Under the pieces are notes generated by a model. It did no database searches. It saw only the letters and a program-made list of their open reading frames with translations, and was not told the DNA's origin. 64,000 nt of DNA from JABMOV01 sp964344305 (GTDB taxonomy: Bacteria; Fidelibacterota; Marinisomatia; Marinisomatales; JABMOV01). Below, piece after piece: positions 1 to 8,975 of the stretch (position 1 is its first letter; each line of letters begins with the position of its first letter). The DNA is taken from positions 1 to 64,000 of the forward strand of contig CAYFMT010000005.1 of the NCBI GenBank assembly GCA_964344305.1. Reading direction: 5' to 3'. The position numbers and the translations under genes are program-made.

Positions 1-20
1 AGTACACCTTAACTTTTTAA

Positions 21-389
21 ATGAAAAGTCCGAAAGATTTAAAAGACTTACACAAGGATGACTGGTTGTGGACGTCCATGATCAGGCAGCCGGAATTTAT
101 CACTCAGGAAAATGTTGATACAGCTGTGGAAGGAGCCCAGAAAAAGAAATCCCTGCCAGCGATTGATAAGCTAAGACTGGAACCCTACGAAGAGGGAACG
201 TGCGTCCAGGTTATGTATGTTGGCCCCTATGCAAATGAAGGTCCCACCATTGCCAACATGCATCAGTATGCGTTCGATCAGGGATATGAATTAAGCGGCA
301 AACACCATGAAATATATTTGAGCGATCCGAGGCGAGTAGCTCCAGAAAAATTGAAAACGGTGATACGCCAACCTATCACACGTTCATAA
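21..389 (+). CDS. GyrI-like domain protein, C-terminal half (truncated or broken)
   Basis: The 122 residues resemble the C-terminal part of the GyrI-like small-molecule-binding family (COG4832 type), which is usually about 200 residues. The W-x-W..MIRQPEF stretch, GPYANEGPTI and the terminal KHHEIYLSDPRR...LKTVIRQPI are typical of that half. A TAA stop lies directly before the ATG in the same frame, so the usual N-terminal 90 or so residues are missing. They may lie in another frame to the left of the window (frameshift or pseudogene), or this may be a shortened gene. Function unknown; relatives bind hydrophobic ligands. A strong terminator follows. Confidence 0.6.
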   Translation: MKSPKDLKDLHKDDWLWTSMIRQPEFITQENVDTAVEGAQKKKSLPAIDKLRLEPYEEGTCVQVMYVGPYANEGPTIANMHQYAFDQGYELSGKHHEIYLSDPRRVAPEKLKTVIRQPITRS

Positions 390-420
390 AAAAGGGGGGC
401 TACTGCCCCCCTTTTATTTT
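388..420. terminator. bidirectional intrinsic terminator
   Basis: A perfect 7-bp G+C-rich stem (394-400 with 405-411, loop TACT) is flanked by A-rich sequence on the left and a T-run on the right. It can therefore end transcription of the plus-strand gene at 21-389 and of the convergent porin gene ending at 424. Confidence 0.85.
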
Positions 421-423
421 CAT

Positions 424-1716
424 TTAAAAACTATGTGAAAGAGCAATGGCAAAGTCAAGGGCCGTTTTCATATAACGTTCTTCAAAAGGTTGACCCTCTT
501 TTGCATTTACGGCTTCTTGGTAAAACGTATTGGACACACCAAGACTTATGGCTGTTTTATCACTAAAGATATATTTACACCCCAAGCCTAACGTATTAGA
601 GTTTAGACTGTTTGATATATCACTGTTATAAGATTCATTTGCACCACCAATAGCCTTAAGGTATCCAAAGCTCAGCTTTAATGACTCACTATAATTGTAA
701 TTTGCTGCTGTACCGAATTCTATACCATCTTTAGCAGTTCTAAACCCATTGGATGTTTGCCAGTAATCAATACTATTATTGAAATAATAATTAAATGATA
801 CGGAGACAAAACCCAGATCGGATGGAATTATATTAAAACCGGTTGATAATTGTGCAGGAATACTGGCATCATATTCCGTATCATGGGGAAACATTCCTTC
901 ATTGCTAATTACGCCTTTTGTATCATCCGTAGTTGTGTTAGAAAGCATGGTCATTTCAGTTTGTGGTTCATAGCGAACTGCCAGCTCAAGCATTGAGAAG
1001 GGCTTCACGAACAAACTTAGTACGGGAGTAAAAGCAGAACCAGACCTCTCGGATTCAACAAGCATATCTGGTGGAATAGCTGGGTTTTCAGCATTGGTCA
1101 AAACAGTACCATCCAGAGCAATGAGAGCCGCTCCTTCAAGTGAGCCATCATAAGTATTATTGGCTGAGATATATCGCCCACCGACACCCACAGAAATAAG
1201 ATCATTTATTCTGTATGAGACATTCCCCTGAAACCCAAGGTAAATGGATGATCCTACAAAGCTGGAAGAGAGAGCATATCCGGAAATGGTTGGTTGTAAT
1301 TGAACGATTTGTGCAAGAATATATTCAAAAGATGGTAACCCATCTGGAAATTCTGCACTACCGCCACCCCCTATAGGCATGAAACCGGCTGAAAAGGCGA
1401 GATTGCCGGATATTTTTGCCAAATAGATATTTGGAAAAGCCGGCACGAAAGTCTCTCCAATATAGGTGTCTTCATTCAATGTGGGGAAATCAGCTTCGAC
1501 AGTTCTTGTCTGAGAAATTGTCTGGTTGCTAACATAAAGGTGAAACCCATCATTTAACATAGTCAAACCAGCCGGATTAAAGTATGTGGCATCCAAATCG
1601 GTGGAAGCATTGCGATTCATTGTTCTAATGAAATCGGCACTTTGATTTGTATTATGAACCAACCCCCCTGCAAACAGAAGGTTAATTATTACTATAATAG
1701 AAAAAAATCTTTTCAT
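424..1716 (-). CDS. FadL/OmpP1/TodX-family outer-membrane transporter
   Basis: A 430-residue outer-membrane beta-barrel protein. Residues 1 to about 17 form a signal peptide (KRFF then a hydrophobic run). The family hallmark follows at about 38-51: DLDATYFNPAGL, matching the N-x-A-G-x signature of FadL/TodX proteins that pass hydrophobic compounds through the outer membrane. The rest is alternating beta-strand sequence and the chain ends in phenylalanine (ALSHSF), as expected for BAM-inserted barrels. An AGGAG ribosome site precedes the ATG. It lies downstream of a lipoprotein gene but is separated from it by a terminator. The substrate cannot be told. Confidence 0.85.
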   Translation of the reverse strand: MKRFFSIIVIINLLFAGGLVHNTNQSADFIRTMNRNASTDLDATYFNPAGLTMLNDGFHLYVSNQTISQTRTVEADFPTLNEDTYIGETFVPAFPNIYLAKISGNLAFSAGFMPIGGGGSAEFPDGLPSFEYILAQIVQLQPTISGYALSSSFVGSSIYLGFQGNVSYRINDLISVGVGGRYISANNTYDGSLEGAALIALDGTVLTNAENPAIPPDMLVESERSGSAFTPVLSLFVKPFSMLELAVRYEPQTEMTMLSNTTTDDTKGVISNEGMFPHDTEYDASIPAQLSTGFNIIPSDLGFVSVSFNYYFNNSIDYWQTSNGFRTAKDGIEFGTAANYNYSESLKLSFGYLKAIGGANESYNSDISNSLNSNTLGLGCKYIFSDKTAISLGVSNTFYQEAVNAKEGQPFEERYMKTALDFAIALSHSF

Positions 1717-1730
1717 GTAGAACTCCTGAG

Positions 1731-1763
1731 ATAAAAAAAAGCAGAACCGAAGTTCTGCTTTTT
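1731..1763 (-). terminator. intrinsic terminator after lipoprotein gene
   Basis: A perfect 12-bp stem (1736-1747 with 1752-1763, loop CGAA) is followed on the minus strand by a run of T. It sits between the stop of the lipoprotein gene at 1780 and the start of the FadL-like gene at 1716. Confidence 0.85.
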
Positions 1764-1779
1764 GTGTTTTAGGATTGCA

Positions 1780-2361
1780 TTATTGCTTTGTCCAGCCAAG
1801 CACTGTACTGCTTGTATTTTGCACATCTCCCATTAAATAATTTGTTCCATCTGGTGTAAACACATTCATGGCTGTGTCAACAGCAGAATAGGCCATGCTG
1901 ATTACTGTTGGAGCGTCTGGATCATCAAGAGTCAATGCACCGCCTAAATCGTAAAGGGCCCCATCGATTAACAATGTAGACAGATCATCTGCTGCAGTCC
2001 AGGTACCCTGGTCGGGAAGGCTCACGATACTGGGTGCAACACCCAATGTATCATTTGCATCCGGAAGCATGCCTTCCAGAACAAATGTACCATCTTCATT
2101 CAATGTTACTGTGGCAGAAACACCCATGGCGCTGAATTCCGTCCACGTTAATGCACCGCTTCCAAGCGGCGTTCCGGCCGGCACACCATAGGCGGAAAGA
2201 TCTGTGACGAGGACATAACTTGAGGACTGTTCAAAATTAGACAGATCCCACGTTCCAACGAGTACATGCATGTCTTCTTCCTCATCCCCCTCACAACCGA
2301 CTGTGAACAACAGCCCAAGTATAATTAAGGCGGATAGACTAAGTTTTACCAAAGATTTCAT
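1780..2361 (-). CDS. lipoprotein with lipocalin-like sequence
   Basis: A 193-residue protein with a lipoprotein signal peptide: charged start MKSLVK, hydrophobic core, lipobox FTVGC with the acylated cysteine near residue 23, then an acidic EGDEEED spacer. The mature part starts LVGTWDLS, an opening common in lipocalin-like extracellular domains, and contains an internal GTWTAADDLSTLLI stretch of the same style. No enzymatic motif is seen. A clear GGAGA ribosome site precedes the ATG. The function is unknown; it is probably anchored at the outer membrane. Confidence 0.75.
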   Translation of the reverse strand: MKSLVKLSLSALIILGLLFTVGCEGDEEEDMHVLVGTWDLSNFEQSSSYVLVTDLSAYGVPAGTPLGSGALTWTEFSAMGVSATVTLNEDGTFVLEGMLPDANDTLGVAPSIVSLPDQGTWTAADDLSTLLIDGALYDLGGALTLDDPDAPTVISMAYSAVDTAMNVFTPDGTNYLMGDVQNTSSTVLGWTKQ

Positions 2362-2466
2362 TTTATCTCCTGTGGTTTTATTATTGAAATTTTCCTGTGC
2401 TCATGTTCGAACACAATCTACAGAAAATAGAGGTCTTTTTATACAAATGCAAAGACTAAAATAGGA

Positions 2467-4662
2467 CTAGAAATTCCTGTATAAAGACACATGGTAATTC
2501 CGCACTTCACCCATGTTTCGCTCCAGTTCAACATAGTACTGTTGGAAAATGTTTTCAACACGGAAGCGAATTTCATAGTCACGATAATCATAGGACACCC
2601 CCACATTCCACACATTAATGGGGACTCGTTTATCCTTACCGGTTTTTGCATTTTCTGAAAACAGCTCAGTGGATTCCATCCTGTTTGTGTGACGTGAATC
2701 TACAAGAAAGGCCATGAGACCCAAGTTGATCCGGGTCGTTTGTGTCAGGTGATGTCGGTATCTGTAAGAAAGAGTGTCTATTACATTCCCATGATGATCA
2801 ACCTCATATGGGGATAAAAATGTATAGGAGGTTTGTATGTCCAGCAATCCATGGAACAACCGTGTGCCAAGACCGGCATCAATACCAGAGATAACAGCAT
2901 TGGTTATATTTTCAAAATGAATGACGCCTTTGTGATCGGGTGTTGGTTCAATCATTTGGGAATAACTGGAGCGAAATATCGAGATATCAAACTGGAACAA
3001 ATCCACTGCAGGATGAATATGTGCTCCCTTCATTGTCATACCGATTTCGGTAGAATGTGATGTTTCTGGGGATAGGTCAGGGTTTGGCTCTACCCGGAAG
3101 ACAGACAATTGGGAACGGGAAAACATTTCTGCAACGGTTGGAGATCGAAAGGATTGTGCAGCTGATGCACGAAAGGACAACCACTGAAACGGGTGATAAT
3201 TCATGGCAATCTGTGGGGCAGCCTGGTTATTGTTTAGACCTCCATCCACTATAAATTGCTCTCCTCGTCCTCCAATTGAAATAGAAAGCCCATTACCGAT
3301 TTTCCCCCGCAACAGTCCGTATATGAAAGGGGTTTGGATATGGTGCGTTCCAAAGATACTTGCATCGATGGATGATTGATCACTCCCAAGTCCTGCTGTG
3401 ACATGCCAGGTTGATCCCAGTCGTGTCCCACCCTGGATTTCGCCATACCATTTTTGTTCATGGGACTTATCCTTATTGGTACCGTTGTTTTCCCAGCGCA
3501 CATCATAATGAGATCCTTTTACGTGCAGGACAGTTGATGGTGATGCGGCAATACTAAAGGTTGTATTAACATTTACCTTTTGTCCATCTGCCCTATCCTT
3601 TTCTGCTCCCATCACAGCCTCAAACGGGTCTGCAGGTCCTTTCCACTGTGATTCCAATCCTGATATGTAGGAAATGATATTTCCAAAAACCGAAGCACTG
3701 TATTTCCCACCAAAATTCAGTTTCATTTTTCCCGTGGCATTCCAGTGATCATTCCAGCCCAGTTCCGTATAGCCATCAGAATGATATTTCTGAAGACGAA
3801 ACCAGCCGCTGTGCGAACCCACAGGAAGCGCATGGGTTATTTCAACTGTATGGTTTAGGCTAGGCGAATCTCTCCATTCCCACTGTGCATGAGACGGCTG
3901 ACTGTACATTCCCCCGATCAGGCGGACTTTTGTTTCCTTATGCTTAGGTGAATTTCGTGTAATGATATTTACAACACCGCCCATGGCACCGGAACCATAC
4001 ATGGATGAGGCACCAGATTTAACAATTTCTACCCGATCTATTTCTGAAGCTGGTATGACATTCCAGGAGATATTTCCACTGGCGCTTCCCATGAGCGGAA
4101 TCCCATCCAGAAGGAGGAGTGAACGACTGCCCGCACCCAGCGTGTATCCCGAGGCACCACGAATATTCAACTGATCTTTCACAATGGTAACACCTGATTC
4201 GTAAATGAGAATTTCATCAAGGGTAACGGTGTTTTTTTCCATCAATTTCCGAGACGACACCACACTTACTGACACGGGTAAATCTAAAATATCCTGTTCA
4301 TTCCGGCTGGCCGTAACCACAACCTGGGCTGATTCCAGAACGTCCTGTATCAACATGAAAGACAGTTGTGCGGAGGGTGTTCTGGCAGAGAGGAGAACCG
4401 GTTCTTCAAAAGGCGCATACCCAATGGCCGAGACCTTGATTACATACTCACCAAAAGGAATTTGTGTGATTGAAAAATGCCCACTTTCATCTGCTGCAGT
4501 CCCAAGGAATGTATTCTTTAATATAACATTTGAACCAATAATCGGATCACCAGTTTTGGCGTCAAGTACCACACCTGTCACCGCACCCGAATCCTGTGGG
4601 AAACCCCCAGCAAGAAATACCAGGAAGATCGCGAGACCTTTGATTAGAAGGACAGAACGAAT
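2467..4662 (-). CDS. TonB-dependent receptor (BtuB/CirA-like)
   Basis: An outer-membrane TonB-dependent receptor of about 731 residues. In order: signal peptide, a carboxypeptidase-regulatory-like beta domain (GVVLDAKTGDPIIGSNV), a plug domain with NIRGASGYT, LLLDGIPL and GAMGGVVNIIT, and a 22-strand-type barrel ending LYRNF. No ATG, GTG or TTG gives a complete signal peptide: the GTG at 4581 starts inside the regulatory domain. Reading upstream in frame gives IRSVLLIKGLAIFLVFLAGG, which fits a signal peptide. The best start is an ATT at 4662 with AAAGGA nine bases before it. It overlaps the lipoprotein gene by 19 bases, so the two are probably coupled. The substrate is unknown (iron chelate or cobalamin are typical). 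Confidence 0.85.
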   Translation of the reverse strand: MRSVLLIKGLAIFLVFLAGGFPQDSGAVTGVVLDAKTGDPIIGSNVILKNTFLGTAADESGHFSITQIPFGEYVIKVSAIGYAPFEEPVLLSARTPSAQLSFMLIQDVLESAQVVVTASRNEQDILDLPVSVSVVSSRKLMEKNTVTLDEILIYESGVTIVKDQLNIRGASGYTLGAGSRSLLLLDGIPLMGSASGNISWNVIPASEIDRVEIVKSGASSMYGSGAMGGVVNIITRNSPKHKETKVRLIGGMYSQPSHAQWEWRDSPSLNHTVEITHALPVGSHSGWFRLQKYHSDGYTELGWNDHWNATGKMKLNFGGKYSASVFGNIISYISGLESQWKGPADPFEAVMGAEKDRADGQKVNVNTTFSIAASPSTVLHVKGSHYDVRWENNGTNKDKSHEQKWYGEIQGGTRLGSTWHVTAGLGSDQSSIDASIFGTHHIQTPFIYGLLRGKIGNGLSISIGGRGEQFIVDGGLNNNQAAPQIAMNYHPFQWLSFRASAAQSFRSPTVAEMFSRSQLSVFRVEPNPDLSPETSHSTEIGMTMKGAHIHPAVDLFQFDISIFRSSYSQMIEPTPDHKGVIHFENITNAVISGIDAGLGTRLFHGLLDIQTSYTFLSPYEVDHHGNVIDTLSYRYRHHLTQTTRINLGLMAFLVDSRHTNRMESTELFSENAKTGKDKRVPINVWNVGVSYDYRDYEIRFRVENIFQQYYVELERNMGEVRNYHVSLYRNF

Positions 4663-5132
4663 GGAGATATATCCTTTACGACAGGCTCTGAAGCTCTACC
4701 AAAAGCAACGGTTTGATAGACAAACCCTGATGCGGAGTTCATATCAGGGAAAAAGACGATGGGGATGGAGGGCAATGATAAAATGGAATCCAAATTGGCA
4801 ATAAGGAGAGCTGGCTCAATAGTTAAGCCAACTGGAACAAGACTATACGAACCAGTTGAGAGCTGAATAAAATAGTGAAGTGTATCTTGTCCTGCGGGAA
4901 GGATATCACTGTAATCCACAAAGTAATCTGCTGGTGATTCCAAATCCAGTTGGGACATGGCAACAAGAGTCACCCCATGGATACTGTCTGGCCAGGCGTT
5001 GGTAATGGTCAGTTGCCCTTCTGCACCAAAAACCGGTTCGAGGCTTTCATAATGGCTGCATGCAGAGATAATTACAATCATGACAAGGGGTAAAACCAAA
5101 GCGATTGATTTTGGATGTTTGGGCTTATCCAT
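4644..5132 (-). CDS. lipoprotein paired with TonB-dependent receptor
   Basis: The start is placed at the ATG at 5132, which gives a standard lipoprotein signal: MDKPKHPKS, a hydrophobic run, then the lipobox IISAC. An open frame 17 codons longer (to 5183) would put the signal peptide internally. The mature 140 residues have a beta-rich look (GQLTITNAWPDSIHGVTLV). No domain is recognised. The 3' end overlaps the receptor gene, so the product is probably a surface or periplasmic partner in the same uptake system, like other receptor-lipoprotein pairs in this group. That role is inferred from position only. Confidence 0.65.
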   Translation of the reverse strand: MDKPKHPKSIALVLPLVMIVIISACSHYESLEPVFGAEGQLTITNAWPDSIHGVTLVAMSQLDLESPADYFVDYSDILPAGQDTLHYFIQLSTGSYSLVPVGLTIEPALLIANLDSILSLPSIPIVFFPDMNSASGFVYQTVAFGRASEPVVKDISPFVLSF

Positions 5133-5289
5133 AACAAAAATTAATCGAATGTGAAGTAAAAACCATGAAAGACTTATTTGCACAACAAACCGTTTTTCGG
5201 TTATGAAAACTCATAGTAAGATTTGTTGCCGAAAAATTTGAAATAATCCATATTTCAACCACATACTAAAGGCAACCAACACCATTTTA
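5133..5289. promoter_or_regulatory. divergent promoter region, receptor operon / purine cluster
   Basis: About 157 bases separate the divergent lipoprotein and purA starts and must hold promoters for both directions. An 8-bp inverted repeat (TTTTTCGG at 5193-5200, CCGAAAAA at 5229-5236) and an overlapping 7-bp one (CAACAAA at 5183-5189, TTTGTTG at 5222-5228) are visible. No known PurR box or purine riboswitch core was recognised. Confidence 0.4.
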
Positions 5290-6573
5290 GTGACAAATAC
5301 TTCGCATGTATCAGTTGTAATTGGTGCCCAATGGGGCGATGAAGGAAAAGGCAAGATCACGGATGTCTTTGCCGGCGATTCTGCCTACGTAGTCCGGTTT
5401 CACGGCGGCAATAATGCAGGCCACACTGTCATCGTTAATGACAGGGAATTAAAACTCCACCTCATACCGTCCGGTATCATTTCATCTTCTACAAAAAGCG
5501 TCATTGGTAATGGTGTGGTTATTGATCCAAAAGCCCTCATAGATGAAATTAATTATGTCAGGGACAAAGGGATTGAACCCAACCTCATGGTCTCCGACAG
5601 GGCACACGTCATTTTTCCTTATCATATTGCCATGGATGAAGCCTTAACAGGACACCAGGGATCTCTTGCAGCCGGCAGCACAAAACGAGGAATTGCCCCT
5701 GTATATGCAGACAAAATGTATCGCCATGGTATTCGCATGGCCGATCTTCTTGAGCCGGACATACTTAATGAAAAACTCACGACGGCTTATGCATTTAATC
5801 AACGAATTCTACAGGCACTGGAGTTTGACTTTTCCACTTCTCAGGAAGAGATACTCAATCGCTACCTGGACTATGGCAACATCCTGAAATCCTATATCAT
5901 AGATGTATCAGTTGAGCTGAATAATGCCCTGAAGGCTGGTCAATCCATTCTGTTTGAAGGGGCCCAGGGAATGAGCCTGGATGTAGATCATGGCATTTAC
6001 CCACACACCACCAGCAGCAATACCATGGCAGGTCATGTATCCGTTGGGACTGGGGTATGTTTCCGCAATATTCAGCGGGTTATTGGTATTGCCAAGGCTT
6101 ACGTAAGTCGGGTAGGCATAAGTCCGTTTCCCACAGAATTACCGGATGACGATGCCCGGGCACTCCGGGACAAAGGAAGCGAATATGGTACAACCACCGG
6201 TCGCCCGAGGCGCGTAGGATGGATGGATCTTGTTCAACTTCGCCAGGCAGTACGAGTGAATGGTCTTACTGAGATCGCCCTGACAAAACTGGATGTATTA
6301 ACGGGATTTAAGGAATTGCCTGTCTGTGTTGGATACAAAGTAGATGGTGTGGATATGAAAGAAATGCCCGCCAGCTTATCTGCGTATCGAAACGCTAAAC
6401 CTGACTATGTCATCCTGGAAGGATGGGACAGAGACGCGGACATTAATAAAGGATACGACGGGCTTCCTGAGGCCATGAAGAAGTACATATCATTTATTGA
6501 AGATGCGGTGGATTGTCCAATCCGCATCGTATCCATTGGTCCCCAGAGACACGAAACCATCTTTAGACAATAA
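5290..6573 (+). CDS. purA: adenylosuccinate synthetase
   Basis: This enzyme joins IMP and aspartate with GTP to make adenylosuccinate, the first step from IMP to AMP, in the cytosol. The N-terminal GAQWGDEGKGK phosphate loop, the catalytic-His region FHGGNNAGHT, GSTKRGIAP and the C-terminal GTTTGRPRRVGW are all present. At 427 residues it has the normal length (about 430). The start is a GTG, with no ATG in the N-terminal part and only a distant AAAGG upstream. It is the first gene of the purine cluster, 62 bases ahead of purL, a gap that could hold a second promoter. Confidence 0.97.
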   Translation: MTNTSHVSVVIGAQWGDEGKGKITDVFAGDSAYVVRFHGGNNAGHTVIVNDRELKLHLIPSGIISSSTKSVIGNGVVIDPKALIDEINYVRDKGIEPNLMVSDRAHVIFPYHIAMDEALTGHQGSLAAGSTKRGIAPVYADKMYRHGIRMADLLEPDILNEKLTTAYAFNQRILQALEFDFSTSQEEILNRYLDYGNILKSYIIDVSVELNNALKAGQSILFEGAQGMSLDVDHGIYPHTTSSNTMAGHVSVGTGVCFRNIQRVIGIAKAYVSRVGISPFPTELPDDDARALRDKGSEYGTTTGRPRRVGWMDLVQLRQAVRVNGLTEIALTKLDVLTGFKELPVCVGYKVDGVDMKEMPASLSAYRNAKPDYVILEGWDRDADINKGYDGLPEAMKKYISFIEDAVDCPIRIVSIGPQRHETIFRQ

Positions 6574-6635
6574 TTCTGCTGAATGGTTTCTGGTGTTGAC
6601 TATCTAACCCATTATTACTTCTATTGGAAAACCCA

Positions 6636-8975
6636 ATGAACATGACGAGTGAGATACTGGATTTTTCTAATCTTTCCCATGATGAAATTCGCGCAAAATT
6701 GCAGGAATATAATATCCCCCTCACCCCGGATGAGATCTTGAAAGTACAACATGAATTTCTTGGGAGACCTCCCAGTCTTGCAGAATGCGTGTTGTTTTCA
6801 ATTGAGGGATCTGAACATTGTTCTTATAAAAGCAGCCGCGTTCATCTAAAGCAATTTGTCACGGATGGTCCAAATGTTGTCCTGGGGGCAAAAGAAGATG
6901 CCGGTGTGGTTGCAGTTGCGACGGATAACGATGGCCATAGATGGTGCATCGTTATGAGTCACGAATCCCATAATCATCCATCCCAGATCGTGCCTTATGA
7001 AGGGGCTGCCACGGGTGTCGGAGGGAATGTCAGGGATGTATGCTGTATGGGGGCAGAAGTTATCGCTGTCGCTGATGCATTGAGATTTGGAGACATAGCA
7101 TCCAACAAAACAAAATGGATTCATGATGGCGTTGTGGATGGAATAGGTGGTTATGGGAACCCCCTTGGAATCCCCAATATCGGTGGTGACCTGTATTATC
7201 ATCCCGGCTACAATGACAATTGTCTCGTGAATGTTGTGACATTGGGCATTGTAAGAGAAGATCGGATTTTCCACTCCTATGCACCTGAAAATGCTGATGG
7301 ACATGATATTATTCTCATTGGGAAACCTACGGACAACAGCGGATTTGGCGGAGCAAGCTTTGCATCACTTGAGCTGGAGGAGGAAAAAAAGGAACAGAAC
7401 AAAGGCGCGGTTCAGGAGCCAAACGCTTTTCTTGAACGCCATATTCTTAAAGCCACCAACGCATTGTTCCATATTTTGGCTGAAAAAGATGCCATACATC
7501 GGGTTGGGTTCAAGGATTTGGGGGCAGGCGGTGTAGCCTGTGCAAGCGTTGAACTGGCAGACACAGCAGGTTATGGAGCGGAAGTGTTTGTGGATGATGT
7601 CCATGTCAGCATGGATAATCTCCATCCATCCGTCACCCTGTGCTCAGAAACCCAGGAAAGGTTTATGTGGGTATCTCCACCGGACCTGACAGATTTCATT
7701 ATTGATCATTATAATTCTAGATTTGACTTACCAGGCGTATCAGACCTTGCACAGGCCCGGGCAGTTGGGAAAATACGCAAGGACAAACAATACAGGGTCC
7801 ATGCAAATGGCGAAGTGATTGTAGATGCTCCTGCAGAAGAAGTAACAAAAGGGTTTTTATACGAGCGTCCATTTGAAAAGCCTTCGAGAGTATTTACTGA
7901 ACCTGAAATACCGGAGCCCAAAGATTACAATAGAACTCTTCTTCAATTATTGGGTCATGAGAATATTGCATCACGTCTGCCCATTTATGAAACCTATGAC
8001 AAACAGGTTCAGGGACGCACGTACATCGAATCAGGACTGGCAGATGCGGGTGTTATGATGCCGTTCAATTCAGATGACTACCCGGAGGAAATCAGACGGA
8101 CGGGTATCGCGCTCAGCACGGACCACAATCCCAATTATGGCGAGATTGACCCTTATTGGGCCGCGGTTAATGCAGCGGTGGAATCCATGAGGAATGTGGC
8201 AGCAGTAGGCGCCCATCCTGTCGCCATGACAGACTGCCTTTGCTTTGGAAATCCTGAAAAACCCTCACAAATGTGGGAGTTTGTCGAGGCCGTGAAAGGT
8301 GTGGCGGAAACGTGTAAGCATATTACCCTGTATGGCCACGAACAATCGCCCACACCCATTATCGCAGGAAATGTGAGTTTTTATAACGAGTCGAAAAACG
8401 GGGCTATCCCCGCAAGCCCCATCATCAGCTGTCTAGGATCCATGCCAGATGGATCAACATCTGTTACACAGGGTTTTAAATCAACCGGCTCCATGATCCT
8501 CATGGTGGGTGACCGGAAAGATGAATGTGGTGGTAGTACCTATTATTCGCTTTATAATGAAACCGGTGCCAATATTCCCCGCCCAAATGTTGAGGAAGTA
8601 GGATTACAGATTCACTTGATCCCCAACATGATTCAGGATGGAATTTTACGGTCAGTCCATGATATCAGTGAGGGCGGCATTGCCGTGGCTCTGGCAGAGA
8701 TGACGTTTGAGAATGGAATAGGATGCGACGTGACCGTTCCCGGTGACCTGAGAACGGACACACTGTTGTTTACCCAAACCGGTGGATTTGTTTTGGAAGT
8801 GGATGCTGACAATATTGATCTGGTAATGTCCCTTCTTGATAATGCAGATCTTCCCTATTCACTTGTTGGCAAGACGACTTTCTCAGGTACAATTAACATT
8901 TCTAATGTCATTTCCCTACCCGTAACAGATGCCCGGGCTGAATGGGAGAATGGTTTGAGGGAGAAGCTGTCCTGA
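6636..8975 (+). CDS. purL: phosphoribosylformylglycinamidine synthase, subunit PurL
   Basis: The small-type FGAM synthase subunit (about 779 residues) uses ATP to convert FGAR to FGAM with ammonia from the PurQ glutaminase, and it needs PurS for the complex. The signature SHESHNHPSQIVPYEGAATG near residue 115 and the repeated AIRS-type halves are clear. I place the start at ATG 6636 (GGAAA five bases upstream) rather than the in-frame TTG at 6624. PurQ and PurS are encoded two genes on as a single fusion protein. The stop overlaps the purM start (TGATG). Confidence 0.96.
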   Translation: MNMTSEILDFSNLSHDEIRAKLQEYNIPLTPDEILKVQHEFLGRPPSLAECVLFSIEGSEHCSYKSSRVHLKQFVTDGPNVVLGAKEDAGVVAVATDNDGHRWCIVMSHESHNHPSQIVPYEGAATGVGGNVRDVCCMGAEVIAVADALRFGDIASNKTKWIHDGVVDGIGGYGNPLGIPNIGGDLYYHPGYNDNCLVNVVTLGIVREDRIFHSYAPENADGHDIILIGKPTDNSGFGGASFASLELEEEKKEQNKGAVQEPNAFLERHILKATNALFHILAEKDAIHRVGFKDLGAGGVACASVELADTAGYGAEVFVDDVHVSMDNLHPSVTLCSETQERFMWVSPPDLTDFIIDHYNSRFDLPGVSDLAQARAVGKIRKDKQYRVHANGEVIVDAPAEEVTKGFLYERPFEKPSRVFTEPEIPEPKDYNRTLLQLLGHENIASRLPIYETYDKQVQGRTYIESGLADAGVMMPFNSDDYPEEIRRTGIALSTDHNPNYGEIDPYWAAVNAAVESMRNVAAVGAHPVAMTDCLCFGNPEKPSQMWEFVEAVKGVAETCKHITLYGHEQSPTPIIAGNVSFYNESKNGAIPASPIISCLGSMPDGSTSVTQGFKSTGSMILMVGDRKDECGGSTYYSLYNETGANIPRPNVEEVGLQIHLIPNMIQDGILRSVHDISEGGIAVALAEMTFENGIGCDVTVPGDLRTDTLLFTQTGGFVLEVDADNIDLVMSLLDNADLPYSLVGKTTFSGTINISNVISLPVTDARAEWENGLREKLS

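Noticed and set aside
4205..4804. Open frame of about 199 codons on the plus strand
   Set aside because: It lies antisense to the receptor and lipoprotein genes, has no ribosome site, and its product has no domain-like sequence; it is a coding shadow.
5183..5236. Inverted repeats upstream of purA as a purine riboswitch or PurR operator
   Set aside because: No conserved purine-aptamer core or known PurR consensus was recognised; kept only as a possible regulatory region.
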